Positions 34,454 to 43,259 of a stretch of 64,000 nucleotides of DNA are shown piece by piece. The stretch's first letter is position 1. Every line of letters starts with the position of its first letter. Both the position numbers and the translations under genes were made by a program. The notes beneath the pieces were generated by a model. That model had not been told where the DNA came from. It saw nothing but the letters and a program-made list of their open reading frames with translations, and ran no database searches. The stretch spans positions 162,896-226,895 of the forward strand of contig JAXGQE010000005.1 in NCBI GenBank assembly GCA_040766585.1. The letters are read 5' to 3'. This DNA is from JAXGQE01 sp040766585. GTDB lineage: Bacteria > Bacillota > SLNR01.

Positions 34454-35650
34454 ATGAAAATCCTGGTACTGAACTGTGGGAGCTCATCGCTGAAGTATCA
34501 ATTGTTTAACATGAAAGACGAACGTGTCATTGCCAAAGGACTGATCGAACGGATCGGTTTGGAGGAACCACTGTTAAACCATGAGACGGATAGCTTTCAA
34601 CAGGATAAAGTACCGATTGACGCCCCGAATCATAGAATTGCCATCCAGCGGGTCATAAAGGAACTGACCGATCCGGTGCATGGTGTAATGGAAAGCATGG
34701 ATGAAATCCGTGCCGTCGGTCATCGGGTCGTTCACGGGGGAGAAAAAATTGCCGAGTCTGTTCTCATTGATGACACCGTGCTGGCGGTATTGGAAGGATG
34801 CACTGAATTGGCCCCTTTGCACAACCCGGCCAATATCATGGGAATCGAAGCATGCCGGGCTATTATGCCGGACAAACCCCAAGTCGGTGTTTTCGACACA
34901 GCATTTCATCAAACCATGCATCGAAGTGCTTATCTATATGCCATTCCATTTGAATACTACGAAAAGTATCATGTTCGGCGCTACGGGTTCCACGGTACAT
35001 CTCATAAATATGTTTCTCAAAGAGCAGCTGCTCTTATGCAAAAACCCATCGAATCTTTGAAGATAATTACATGCCATCTGGGCAATGGATCCAGTGTCAC
35101 CGCAGTACAAGGTGGGCGTTCTGTCGATACCAGTCTGGGTTTTGGAACCGTGGCGGGGCTTCCCATGGGTACTCGTTGCGGAGATCTGGATCCAGCTGTG
35201 ATCCCTTATTTGATGGACAAAGAGAATCTGACCATTGATCAGATCAGCAATGTGTTGTACAAGCAAAGTGGATTGTATGGGATTTCCGGCGTAAGCAGCG
35301 ATATGCGTGATATTGAAAAAGAAATGAAAGCAGGCAATGACCGAGCGGCTGCAGCCATAGAAGTCCTGGCTCACGCTGTTAAGCGGTTCATTGGTACTTA
35401 TACGGCAGTCATGGGTGGCGTGGATGCCATTGTGTTCACGGCAGGAATCGGTGAAAATGCCATCGATCTTCGGGCGACTATCTGTGCGGATATGGGTTAT
35501 CTAGGAACTGCTTTGGATGCAGACAGAAACAATATTCGCGGTGAAGAACGAGAAATCAGCACGCCCGAATCCAAAGTGAAGATTTTTGTCATTCCCACCA
35601 ATGAAGAACTGATGATTGCCAGGGAAACCAAAGAGATTGCTCTGCTATAG
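34454..35650 (+). CDS. ackA: Acetate kinase
   Basis: Interconverts acetate plus ATP with acetyl phosphate, giving ATP from acetyl-CoA in fermentation. The 398-residue protein begins MKILVLNCGSSSLKYQLF and has HRVVHGG, the FDTAFH loop, YGFHGTSHKY, GNGSSV and GGVDAIVFTAGIGENA. The start ATG 34454 fits the family start; a longer frame from 34400 adds residues not seen in the family. A phosphotransacetylase gene, its usual partner, is not next to it. It has its own strong promoter. Confidence 0.97.
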   Translation: MKILVLNCGSSSLKYQLFNMKDERVIAKGLIERIGLEEPLLNHETDSFQQDKVPIDAPNHRIAIQRVIKELTDPVHGVMESMDEIRAVGHRVVHGGEKIAESVLIDDTVLAVLEGCTELAPLHNPANIMGIEACRAIMPDKPQVGVFDTAFHQTMHRSAYLYAIPFEYYEKYHVRRYGFHGTSHKYVSQRAAALMQKPIESLKIITCHLGNGSSVTAVQGGRSVDTSLGFGTVAGLPMGTRCGDLDPAVIPYLMDKENLTIDQISNVLYKQSGLYGISGVSSDMRDIEKEMKAGNDRAAAAIEVLAHAVKRFIGTYTAVMGGVDAIVFTAGIGENAIDLRATICADMGYLGTALDADRNNIRGEEREISTPESKVKIFVIPTNEELMIARETKEIALL

Positions 35651-35665
35651 TATGGGGTGTTAACT

Positions 35666-36202
35666 ATGAGAATCGACATTTCTGAACTGAGAAAAGAGCA
35701 AGGTTCTTTCCTCACCTTCGAAGGTCGGGAAAAAATGGCTGCTATTCAGTTTATGGGGGAGGAAATCCGATTTCCTGAACCTCTGCAGATTGAGGGCAGC
35801 GTAACCCGGACCGATGTCGGCTATGTAGTCAGCGGAACGGTTTGCGGATCCATGGAAAGACAGTGCGGCCGATGTCTTGAGCGATACACCAGCGATTTTT
35901 CAGCACGGTTTGATATGGTTTTCAGACCAATGGAAACACCGCCCGACGTGAATCGTTCTTCCGAAGAAGAACATGCACCCGAAGAAGAAGTGATTTTTTT
36001 TCGGGGGAACTTCATTGATCTGAAAGATCTCATTATGGAGTCTGTCATTATGGAAATACCCATGAAAGCGCTCTGCCGGGAAGACTGCCTGGGATTGTGC
36101 CCGATCTGCGGCCAGAACCTGAATCAGGGTACATGCCATTGTGCCGGGGAAAAAGTGGATGAACGGATGGCTGCATTGAAACAACTATTGAATAATGATT
36201 GA
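35666..36202 (+). CDS. DUF177 family protein (YceD)
   Basis: A 178-residue protein of the YceD/DUF177 family, linked in other bacteria to 23S rRNA or ribosome assembly. It has a central CGRCLERY with paired cysteines and a C-terminal cluster CREDCLGLCPICGQNL and GTCHC, so a zinc site is likely. The ATG at 35666 lies 16 bp after the ackA stop, with a weak GGGGTG. rpmF follows within 46 bp, as is common for this family. Confidence 0.88.
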   Translation: MRIDISELRKEQGSFLTFEGREKMAAIQFMGEEIRFPEPLQIEGSVTRTDVGYVVSGTVCGSMERQCGRCLERYTSDFSARFDMVFRPMETPPDVNRSSEEEHAPEEEVIFFRGNFIDLKDLIMESVIMEIPMKALCREDCLGLCPICGQNLNQGTCHCAGEKVDERMAALKQLLNND

Positions 36203-36247
36203 AAATATGAGAGAATAGAAACGATGCACAGAAGGGGGTGGGTTTAA

Positions 36248-36421
36248 GTGGCAGTACCAAAGCAAAAAGTCTCCAAATCACGGCGCGATAAACGAAGAGC
36301 CAATTGGAAATTGACAGCACCTGTTCTGGTTGAATGTCCGCAGTGTCATAAAATGAAACTTCCGCACCGGGTTTGCGGTGAATGCGGGTATTATAAGAAT
36401 AAAGAGGTTGTCAGTCAGTAA
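36248..36421 (+). CDS. rpmF: 50S ribosomal protein L32
   Basis: A 57-residue large-subunit protein. GTG 36248 begins VAVPKQKVSKSRRDKRRANWK, the typical basic start, read after GAAGGGGGTGGGTTTAA. The zinc ribbon CPQCHKMKLPHRVCGECGYY is complete. It follows the DUF177 gene in the usual pairing and precedes the fatty-acid operon. It is easily missed because of its short length and GTG start. Confidence 0.95.
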   Translation: MAVPKQKVSKSRRDKRRANWKLTAPVLVECPQCHKMKLPHRVCGECGYYKNKEVVSQ

Positions 36422-36491
36422 CCATGAAGTGCCAGGAATAAGATGGAAGGCAGTGAGCCGGAAATCTTATTTTTCTTTTTGGCCAATTGTA

Positions 36492-36536
36492 TTGCATTGG
36501 TGCAGTGGGTCATGTATACTACCTTTAAGAGTAGAT
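36492..36536 (+). promoter_or_regulatory. Promoter and putative FapR operator before fapR
   Basis: A -35-like TTGCAT (36492-36497), 17-bp spacer and -10 TATACT (36515-36520). Overlapping and following the -10 is an imperfect palindrome TACTACCTTTAAGAGTAGA (about 36517-36535), placed where a self-repressing FapR would bind. The match to a known FapR site is approximate. Confidence 0.5.
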
Positions 36537-36576
36537 CATAAGACATGGTGATATGACTGAAGGAGGAGGGGATCCG

Positions 36577-37179
36577 GTGACGCGTATCAGCAAGAAAGAA
36601 CGTCAATACCAGCTGCAGGAAACCCTGAAAGATAATCCTTTTATAACAGATATTGAGTTAGCTGAAAAGTTTGGTACGAGTGTACAGACCATCCGCCTGG
36701 ATCGGACAGCCATGAATATCCCTGAGCTGAGACTTAGGACGAAAAAGATGGCGGAAAACACCATGCATCAAGTGAAATCCTTAAGCAGTGAAGATATTGT
36801 CGGGGATTTGATTGACCTGGATCTGAATCAGAGCGGAATTTCCATTTTGGAAACCACAGCAGATATGGTATTTACCAAGGGAAATGTGGTCAAAGGACAC
36901 TATATTTTCTCCCATGCTGCCTCATTGGCCATTGCCATCATTGATGCCGATGTAGTTTTGATTGGTTTGGCCAACATCAAATTCAAAAGACCGGTATATT
37001 GCGGGGAGCGCATGGTGGCCAAAGCCCAGATAATCCGTGAAAAAACCAATAGTTATGTGGTGCAGGTTGTTACCAAAGTGGAAGGGGAACAGGTTTTCCG
37101 GGGAAAATTTGTCGTGTTTACGGTAGAGAATCCGTGGAACCATGAAGGAGATAGCTTCGATGATGAGGATAGCGATTGA
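36577..37179 (+). CDS. fapR: Fatty acid and phospholipid biosynthesis repressor FapR
   Basis: Represses fatty acid synthesis genes until malonyl-CoA (or malonyl-ACP) binds. It has an N-terminal helix-turn-helix (LAEKFGTSVQTIRLDR) and a C-terminal hotdog ligand domain (GHYIFSHAASLAIA). GTG 36577 follows GGAGGAGGGGATCC; an ATG at 36553 has no proper site. The gene overlaps the start of plsX, and the operon continues through fabF, so FapR regulates its own operon through the site at 36517-36535. Confidence 0.93.
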   Translation: MTRISKKERQYQLQETLKDNPFITDIELAEKFGTSVQTIRLDRTAMNIPELRLRTKKMAENTMHQVKSLSSEDIVGDLIDLDLNQSGISILETTADMVFTKGNVVKGHYIFSHAASLAIAIIDADVVLIGLANIKFKRPVYCGERMVAKAQIIREKTNSYVVQVVTKVEGEQVFRGKFVVFTVENPWNHEGDSFDDEDSD

Positions 37180-38173
37180 TGCCATGGGTGGAGACCATGC
37201 CCCGGATGAAATTATCCGCGGTGCGTTTCTGGCTGAATCTCGGGAATGGGAATACTTGCTGGTGGGGCAGGAAGAGCTTATCCGGCAGCAACTGCAGAAG
37301 TATCCATTTCGCCTGTCGCCGGTCCGAGTCATTCCTGCAGACGATGTTATCCACAGCGATGAAGCACCGGTTCAGGCACTTCGGCGAAAAAAGAATGCCT
37401 CACTGCCCACAGCCGTACGTCTTGTTCAAACTCATGAAGCCGATGCGGTGTTGTCGGCTGGAAATACAGGAGCATTCATGGCAGCGTCTGTCTTGTTTCT
37501 CAGGACTGTTCCTGGCATCGACCGGCCCGCTTTGAGTCCTGCACTGCCTACAGCAATGAAAGGTAAAATGGTCATTTTGCTGGATGTGGGGGCCAACATG
37601 GATGCGGAACCGGAGCATTTGCAGCAATACGGCATCATGGGATCCTTATACGCTGAAAAACGTTTGGGTGTTGCAGCTCCCAAGGTGGGACTGCTCAATG
37701 TCGGCAGCGAATCAGGAAAAGGTTCTAAAGTAGTGCAAGCAGCCTATTCACTGCTCCAAAACAGCGGGATTCATTTTGTTGGTAATGTAGAAGCCCGGGA
37801 TCTTTTCAGCGGTTCGTGCGATGTGATTGTATGCGATGGATTTGTGGGCAATGCGCTATTAAAATCGGGAGAAGGATTGGCAGAGACTGTTTTTACCATG
37901 ATGCGGGAAGAGTTTAACCAGAGCTTTCGGGAAAAGGCCGGTGTTGTTTTACTGCGGCCGGCTCTGCAGAGAATAAAGAAGCGAATTGATTATTCCGAGT
38001 ACGGAGGAGCACCTCTTTTGGGGATCAACGGTATTTGCATTAAGAGCCACGGCAGTTCGGACGCTGTTGCCATCAGCAATGGAATTCGTACTGCAGGGAC
38101 CTTGATAAAAGAGAGGCTTCTGGAAGAGATTCACGAGAAGATGAAAGTACTGGGAGGGATATCGGATGAATAG
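37160..38173 (+). CDS. plsX: Phosphate acyltransferase
   Basis: Converts acyl-ACP to acyl-phosphate for membrane lipid synthesis. The 337-residue protein starts MMRIAIDAMGGDHAP and has AVLSAGNTGAFMA and CDGFVGNALLKSGEG. The start at 37160 overlaps the end of fapR by 20 bp. FakA/FakB would also supply acyl-phosphate, so this enzyme links the two routes. Confidence 0.96.
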   Translation: MMRIAIDAMGGDHAPDEIIRGAFLAESREWEYLLVGQEELIRQQLQKYPFRLSPVRVIPADDVIHSDEAPVQALRRKKNASLPTAVRLVQTHEADAVLSAGNTGAFMAASVLFLRTVPGIDRPALSPALPTAMKGKMVILLDVGANMDAEPEHLQQYGIMGSLYAEKRLGVAAPKVGLLNVGSESGKGSKVVQAAYSLLQNSGIHFVGNVEARDLFSGSCDVIVCDGFVGNALLKSGEGLAETVFTMMREEFNQSFREKAGVVLLRPALQRIKKRIDYSEYGGAPLLGINGICIKSHGSSDAVAISNGIRTAGTLIKERLLEEIHEKMKVLGGISDE

Positions 38174-39152
38174 GTCGGTGGGTATCGTTGGATTGGGTAC
38201 GAGTATTCCTGAGAAGATTATGACAAATCTTGATATGGAAAAAATTGTGGACACATCGGATGAATGGATCCGGACCCGAACCGGGATTCATGAGCGTCGG
38301 ATTGCTGAGGATGATATGGCCAGCTCGGATCTGGGTGCGGATGCAGCTATGAAGGCATTGCACGATGCCGGCATGGCTCCTGATGAGGTGGATCTGATTA
38401 TCTGTGCTACAGTCAGCCCGGATATGATTTTTCCATCGACAGCGTGTTTTATACAAAGCAAAATTGGGGCGAAAAATGCAGCGGCTTTCGATCTCATGGC
38501 GGGATGCTCTGGATTTATTTATGCTCTGGCCACTGCGTCACAGATGATCGCCGCCGGTTTGTATGAAAATGCTTTGATCGTAGGAGCAGAAGTGATGTCT
38601 AAGATGCTCAACTGGAAAGATCGGAATACTTGTGTCCTGTTTGGGGATGCTGCCGGAGCTGCTGTAATCAAACCGGTGAAGGATGGGTCTGGTTTTCTAT
38701 CCTTCTTCATGGGTGCAGATGGGGATGGAGCAGAATTGCTGGCGTTTCCCGGAGGTGGTACACGAAATCCCACTACACAAAAAACACTGGACGACGGGCT
38801 GCACAGCATCCATATGGCCGGGTCGGAAGTGTTTAAGTTTGCAGTTCGGATCATGGGAGAAGCATCTTTGGAGGTGCTGAAAAAAGCGGGGTTGGAACCG
38901 GAAGATGTGGATCTTCTGATTCCCCATCAGGCCAACACTCGTATTATCGATGCGGCTGTTCGCCGCTTGAAACTGGATGAGAAGAAAGTGTATGTGAATC
39001 TTGACCGCTATGGGAATACTTCCACTGCATCGGTTGTCGTGGCTTTGAAAGAATGCCTGGATGGCGGGAGAATTGAATCGGGAGACGTGATTGTGATGGT
39101 GGCTTTCGGAGCAGGATTGACTTGGGGTGCCACCGTGATGCGGTGGGTGTAA
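38166..39152 (+). CDS. fabH: 3-oxoacyl-ACP synthase III
   Basis: Begins fatty acid synthesis by condensing acetyl-CoA or a branched acyl-CoA with malonyl-ACP. The 328-residue protein shows the catalytic triad: Cys in DLMAGCSGFIYAL, His in PHQANTRI and Asn in NLDRYGNTS. It overlaps the end of plsX. The primer preference is not readable. Confidence 0.96.
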   Translation: MNRSVGIVGLGTSIPEKIMTNLDMEKIVDTSDEWIRTRTGIHERRIAEDDMASSDLGADAAMKALHDAGMAPDEVDLIICATVSPDMIFPSTACFIQSKIGAKNAAAFDLMAGCSGFIYALATASQMIAAGLYENALIVGAEVMSKMLNWKDRNTCVLFGDAAGAAVIKPVKDGSGFLSFFMGADGDGAELLAFPGGGTRNPTTQKTLDDGLHSIHMAGSEVFKFAVRIMGEASLEVLKKAGLEPEDVDLLIPHQANTRIIDAAVRRLKLDEKKVYVNLDRYGNTSTASVVVALKECLDGGRIESGDVIVMVAFGAGLTWGATVMRWV

Positions 39153-39164
39153 GGAGGGAGCCGA

Positions 39165-40106
39165 ATGAAGAAAACAGCATTCATTTTCCCCGGACAAGGG
39201 GCCCAATATGTCGGAATGGGACGGGACTTGGTAGAGAACTATCCAATAGCGGATCAAATTTTTACTCAGGCCAGCGAGGCTGTCGGGTACAGTATGCGAT
39301 CTTTGTGCTTTGAGGGACCGGAGACAGAATTGGAGAAGACCGAAAATACCCAGCCGGCCATTTTAACAGTGAGTATAGCCGCAATGATGATCCTTAAAGA
39401 AAAAGGAATCCATGCGGATATAACTACTGGATTAAGTCTGGGCGAATATTCTGCTCTGGTAGCTGCTGAAAGCATTGATTTTCAGGATGCCGTTCCTTTG
39501 GTAAAAGCACGTGGACGTTTCATGCAGGAAGCGGTTCCAGTGGGTGTTGGCAAAATGGCAGCCATCATCGGTCTTGACCGGGACCCGGTTTTAAAAATTT
39601 GCGAACAATGCAGCGAATTTGGGATCATCGAACCAGCCAATTTTAATTCACCGGGGCAAATTGTCGTAGCGGGGGAAACAGCTGCCATTGAGGCGGCTGT
39701 GGAAGTATGCAAGGAGGCTGGGGCCAAAAGAGCGGTCGTTCTTCCGGTGAGTGCACCCTTTCACTGTTCCATGCTGGCACCTGCCGGCATAAAGCTGGAA
39801 AAAGAGATGGGAAAAATGGAAATACGAGCACCGAAAATACCCATCATTGCCAATGTCAGCGGCGACTATGTCCACAGTGCGGAAGATATTCGCCGGGCTT
39901 TGATTAAGCAGGTTAGTCATTCGGTATATTGGGAAGACAGTGTACGCCGAATGGTGGACGATGGTGTGGATACATTTATTGAGGTTGGACCTGGAAAAGT
40001 ACTTAGCGGGTTTGTCAAGAGGATCGCCAAAGATGCAATAATTCACAATGTTGAAGATGTGCCATCCCTGAACAAACTGCTTGATTATTGGAAGGAGGTT
40101 TGCTAA
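39165..40106 (+). CDS. fabD: Malonyl-CoA:ACP transacylase
   Basis: Loads malonate on ACP. The 313-residue protein has the nucleophile serine in GLSLGEYSAL, the QGAQYVGMG oxyanion start and the acidic/histidine region SAPFHCSM. It lies 12 bp after fabH behind AAGGAGGGAGCCG. It is a normal member of the fapR operon. Confidence 0.96.
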   Translation: MKKTAFIFPGQGAQYVGMGRDLVENYPIADQIFTQASEAVGYSMRSLCFEGPETELEKTENTQPAILTVSIAAMMILKEKGIHADITTGLSLGEYSALVAAESIDFQDAVPLVKARGRFMQEAVPVGVGKMAAIIGLDRDPVLKICEQCSEFGIIEPANFNSPGQIVVAGETAAIEAAVEVCKEAGAKRAVVLPVSAPFHCSMLAPAGIKLEKEMGKMEIRAPKIPIIANVSGDYVHSAEDIRRALIKQVSHSVYWEDSVRRMVDDGVDTFIEVGPGKVLSGFVKRIAKDAIIHNVEDVPSLNKLLDYWKEVC

Positions 40107-40107
40107 T

Positions 40108-40848
40108 ATGTTGCTAGAAAATCAGGTGGCGCTGGTCACTGGAGGAGCGAAGGGAATCGGCCGGGCTATTTCAACCCTGCTGGCAGAAAACGGTGCCCTA
40201 GTTGTTGTCAGTGATATTGATCTGGCTGCAGCTCAACAGACAGCCCAGGACTTGGTGGATCGAGGACTGAATGCTTCCTTTGCAGGAGCGGATGTCAGCA
40301 ACAGCGATTCTGTAGACAGTATGGTCAAAGAGGTACTGGACCGGTTCGGACACATCGATATTCTGATCAACAATGCCGGAATTACTCGGGACGGCCTTCT
40401 GATGAGGATGAAAGAGCAAGACTGGGATCTAGTCATGAATATCAATCTAAAAGGTGTCTATCTGTGTACTCGAGCAGTTATGCGCAGTATGATGAAGCAG
40501 CGTTCAGGGCGGATTGTCAATCTGGCTTCTGTAGTCGGAGTCATGGGTAATGCCGGTCAGGCAAATTACTCTGCGTCAAAAGCCGGTGTCATCGGATTAA
40601 CCAAGTCAGCGGCCAAAGAAATGGCTGGAAGAGGTATTCGAGTCAATGCAGTGGCTCCCGGGTTTATTGCTACTGAAATGACCGACAAACTGACAGATGA
40701 AGTGAAAGCTGATTTTTTACGAAGTATCCCCTTGGGACGTGCCGGTACTCCGGAAGATGTGGCACAGGTCGTGTTTTTCCTTGTCTCACCGGCGTCCGAT
40801 TATATTACCGGACAGGTGATCCACATTGATGGCGGCATGCTAATGTAA
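40108..40848 (+). CDS. fabG: 3-oxoacyl-ACP reductase
   Basis: Reduces 3-oxoacyl-ACP with NADPH in the first reduction of each elongation cycle. The 246-residue short-chain dehydrogenase has the nucleotide loop TGGAKGIGRAI, NNAG and the catalytic YSASKAG. ATG 40108 follows GAAGGAGGTTTGCTAAT; an earlier frame start overlaps fabD. The proline-glycine tail ...YITGQVIHIDGG is family typical. Confidence 0.96.
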   Translation: MLLENQVALVTGGAKGIGRAISTLLAENGALVVVSDIDLAAAQQTAQDLVDRGLNASFAGADVSNSDSVDSMVKEVLDRFGHIDILINNAGITRDGLLMRMKEQDWDLVMNINLKGVYLCTRAVMRSMMKQRSGRIVNLASVVGVMGNAGQANYSASKAGVIGLTKSAAKEMAGRGIRVNAVAPGFIATEMTDKLTDEVKADFLRSIPLGRAGTPEDVAQVVFFLVSPASDYITGQVIHIDGGMLM

Positions 40849-40884
40849 ATACTATCTGAAAATTGTTGAAGGGAGGTGAGACAT

Positions 40885-41121
40885 GTGGCCGATGCAATTT
40901 ATGAAAAAATCAAAGAAATCATTGTTGAACAACTCGGCATCGATGAAGAAGAAATCCAAATGGATGCTTCTTTCGTGGATGATTTAGGGGCTGACTCTCT
41001 TGACCTGGTGGAGCTCATCATGGCGATGGAAGAGGAATTCTCCATTGAAATCCCGGATGAGGATGCAGAAAAGCTCGTTTCAGTCAGCGATGCAGTGAAA
41101 TATGTGAAAGATAATTCGTAA
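40885..41121 (+). CDS. acpP: Acyl carrier protein
   Basis: Carries the growing acyl chain on phosphopantetheine. The 78-residue acidic protein has the modification site Ser in DDLGADSLDLVEL. GTG 40885 follows GGGAGGTGAGACAT. It is the standard next gene after fabG. A hairpin follows it. Confidence 0.95.
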   Translation: MADAIYEKIKEIIVEQLGIDEEEIQMDASFVDDLGADSLDLVELIMAMEEEFSIEIPDEDAEKLVSVSDAVKYVKDNS

Positions 41122-41129
41122 AGCACGAT

Positions 41130-41157
41130 AAAGTCCCGTAGGAATCTACGGGACTTT
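41130..41157 (+). terminator. Hairpin after acpP
   Basis: AAAGTCCCGTAG (41130-41141) and CTACGGGACTTT (41146-41157) are a perfect 12-bp stem with a 4-base loop. The T run is short and lies in the stem. It could partially terminate or process the operon before fabF. Confidence 0.65.
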
Positions 41158-41259
41158 CAAAACACTTGACTATGATTGCCGACCTTTCGGAGATGATACA
41201 TAAAATTGGAATCGTGCACTGGAATTATCGTGCGCATCGAAAAACGATGGGGTGAAACT

Positions 41260-42501
41260 ATGAAAAATCGTGTAGTGATTACCGGTATGGGTGTAATATC
41301 TCCCGTTGGGATCGGGGTGGAGCCTTTTTGGGCATCACTGATCAGCGGACGGTCGGGTATCAAGCCGATTACTCATTTTGATATAACTGATTTTCCCACA
41401 AAGATTGCAGCCACAGTACCCGAGTTTGATCCCGGTTTGTATATCGACCGCAAAGAGATGCGAAGAATGGATCGATTCACGCAGTTTGCTGTTGCCGCCG
41501 CCAAAATGGCCCTGGAAGATGCTGGTGTGAATCTGGACAGCATTGATCTGGAGCGATCCGGGGTTTCATTCAGCACGGGTATCGGCGGTATGGAAACCAT
41601 TGAAACTCAATTTCGGGTCGTCAATGAAAAAGGTGTCGGGAAAATGAGCCCGTTTTATATCCCCATGATGATTGCCAATATCGCTGCAGGATATATTTCC
41701 ATGACATTTGGATTGAAAGGCCCCAATCTGACCTATGTAGCTGCATGCGCTGCTTCGTCCCATGCCATAGGGGAAGGATTCAAGATACTGCAGCGTGGAG
41801 ATGCAGATCTTTTGGTGGCGGGAGGATCGGAAGCCGCCATTACTCCATCCAGCCTGGGTGGATTCTGCGCTATGAAAGCGCTGTCGACTCGCAACGATGA
41901 ACCGGAAAAAGCGTCCCGCCCCTTTGATCTGGAGCGAGACGGCTTTGTCATGGGTGAAGGATCGGGTGTTATTGTGATGGAGACATTGGAACATGCAAAA
42001 AAGCGGGGAGCAAAGATAATTGGCGAGATAGTCGGTTTTGGCAACACGGCGGATGCGTATCACATCACTTCTCCGCCTCCGGAAGGAGATGGTGCCTACC
42101 GGGCAATGAATATGGCCCTGAAGGACGCGGGCATGGTGCCCACAGACATTGACTACATCAATGCCCATGGAACCTCCACCGGTCTCAATGATAAGTTCGA
42201 AACCATTGCTATCAAAAGGGTGTTCGGCGATGCGGCCTATCAGATTCCGGTCAGTTCGACCAAATCCATGACCGGACATTTGTTGGGTGCCGCCGGTGCA
42301 ATTGAGATTATTGCATGCCTGATGGCGATCAAAGAGTCCATTATCCCGCCTACAATCAACTACGAAAATCCGGATCCTGAATGCGATTTGGATTATGTGC
42401 CCAACCAGGCCAGGCAGAAGAAAATATCCATAGCATTATCCAATTCATTTGGTTTTGGTGGACAAAATGGTGTATTGATCATAAAGGAGTATCAGCCTTA
42501 A
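41260..42501 (+). CDS. fabF: 3-oxoacyl-ACP synthase II
   Basis: Elongates acyl chains with malonyl-ACP. The 413-residue protein has the catalytic Cys in AACAASSHAIGEG and the two histidines in INAHGTST and TKSMTGHLLGAAG. The true start is ATG 41260 after GATGGGGTGAAACT; a longer frame from 41206 has no ribosome site. It is the last fatty-acid gene of the operon. Confidence 0.96.
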   Translation: MKNRVVITGMGVISPVGIGVEPFWASLISGRSGIKPITHFDITDFPTKIAATVPEFDPGLYIDRKEMRRMDRFTQFAVAAAKMALEDAGVNLDSIDLERSGVSFSTGIGGMETIETQFRVVNEKGVGKMSPFYIPMMIANIAAGYISMTFGLKGPNLTYVAACAASSHAIGEGFKILQRGDADLLVAGGSEAAITPSSLGGFCAMKALSTRNDEPEKASRPFDLERDGFVMGEGSGVIVMETLEHAKKRGAKIIGEIVGFGNTADAYHITSPPPEGDGAYRAMNMALKDAGMVPTDIDYINAHGTSTGLNDKFETIAIKRVFGDAAYQIPVSSTKSMTGHLLGAAGAIEIIACLMAIKESIIPPTINYENPDPECDLDYVPNQARQKKISIALSNSFGFGGQNGVLIIKEYQP

Positions 42502-42503
42502 CC

Positions 42504-43211
42504 ATGAAAAGCGGACAGAATCTGAGCGGGCTGGAAGAAAAAATTTCATATAGATTCAGCGACAGCCAGCTCCTTCAGAAGGCCATGGTGCATGCGTCAC
42601 GGGCCAATGAAAAAAAGGGGAAGAAAGTTGAGCATAATGAGAGACTGGAATTTTTAGGGGATGCGGTTTTGCAGCTGGTCGTTAGTGAATACCTCTATAA
42701 AGAGTATCCCAAAGTGGATGAAGGCACATTAACCAAAATGAGAGCATCGGTAGTCAATGAGCAGGTACTAGCTCAGGCAGCTGACCAGATTGATCTGGGG
42801 CAGTACATCCAACTGGGCAAGGGAGAGGAACGCAGTGGCGGTCGTCACCGGCCGTCGCTGCTGGCTGACACCATGGAAGCGCTGATCGGTGCGCTGTTTC
42901 TGGACAGCGGTCTGGAAATAACCCGGCAGTTTATTCTGTCCCGGTTGTCTCATTCCCTGGATGCTGTAGAAAGCGGAAAATACCGCAGAGACTACAAAAC
43001 GACACTTCAGGAACTGATCCAAAAAGAATCGGGACGCAGTCTCCAATATCACATGATCGCCCAACATGGACCCGATCATGACAAGGAGTTTGACGTTCAG
43101 GTGGAAAGCAATGGAACCATTCTTGGAACTGGAACCGGTAAGACAAAAAAGGATGCTGAGCAGGCCGCGGCGAAAGAAGCACTGTCGGTTTTGCAAAAAC
43201 AAAGCACTTGA
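42504..43211 (+). CDS. rnc: Ribonuclease III
   Basis: Cleaves double-stranded RNA, including rRNA precursors. The 235-residue protein has the RNase III signature ERLEFLGDAVLQL and a C-terminal double-stranded RNA-binding domain (about 160-230). ATG 42504 follows fabF by 2 bp; the ribosome site AAAGGAG lies inside the fabF end. A strong terminator follows. The fab-rnc-smc-ftsY order is standard in Bacillota. Confidence 0.95.
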   Translation: MKSGQNLSGLEEKISYRFSDSQLLQKAMVHASRANEKKGKKVEHNERLEFLGDAVLQLVVSEYLYKEYPKVDEGTLTKMRASVVNEQVLAQAADQIDLGQYIQLGKGEERSGGRHRPSLLADTMEALIGALFLDSGLEITRQFILSRLSHSLDAVESGKYRRDYKTTLQELIQKESGRSLQYHMIAQHGPDHDKEFDVQVESNGTILGTGTGKTKKDAEQAAAKEALSVLQKQST

Positions 43212-43237
43212 CAACCCGACATCGGGTTGTTTTTTTT
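43211..43237 (+). terminator. Terminator after rnc
   Basis: ACAACCCGA (43211-43219) pairs perfectly with TCGGGTTGT (43222-43230), with a two-base gap, then a T tract to 43237. It overlaps the rnc stop by one base. Confidence 0.88.
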
Positions 43238-43259
43238 AGAGCGGGTAAGAGGTGATGGT

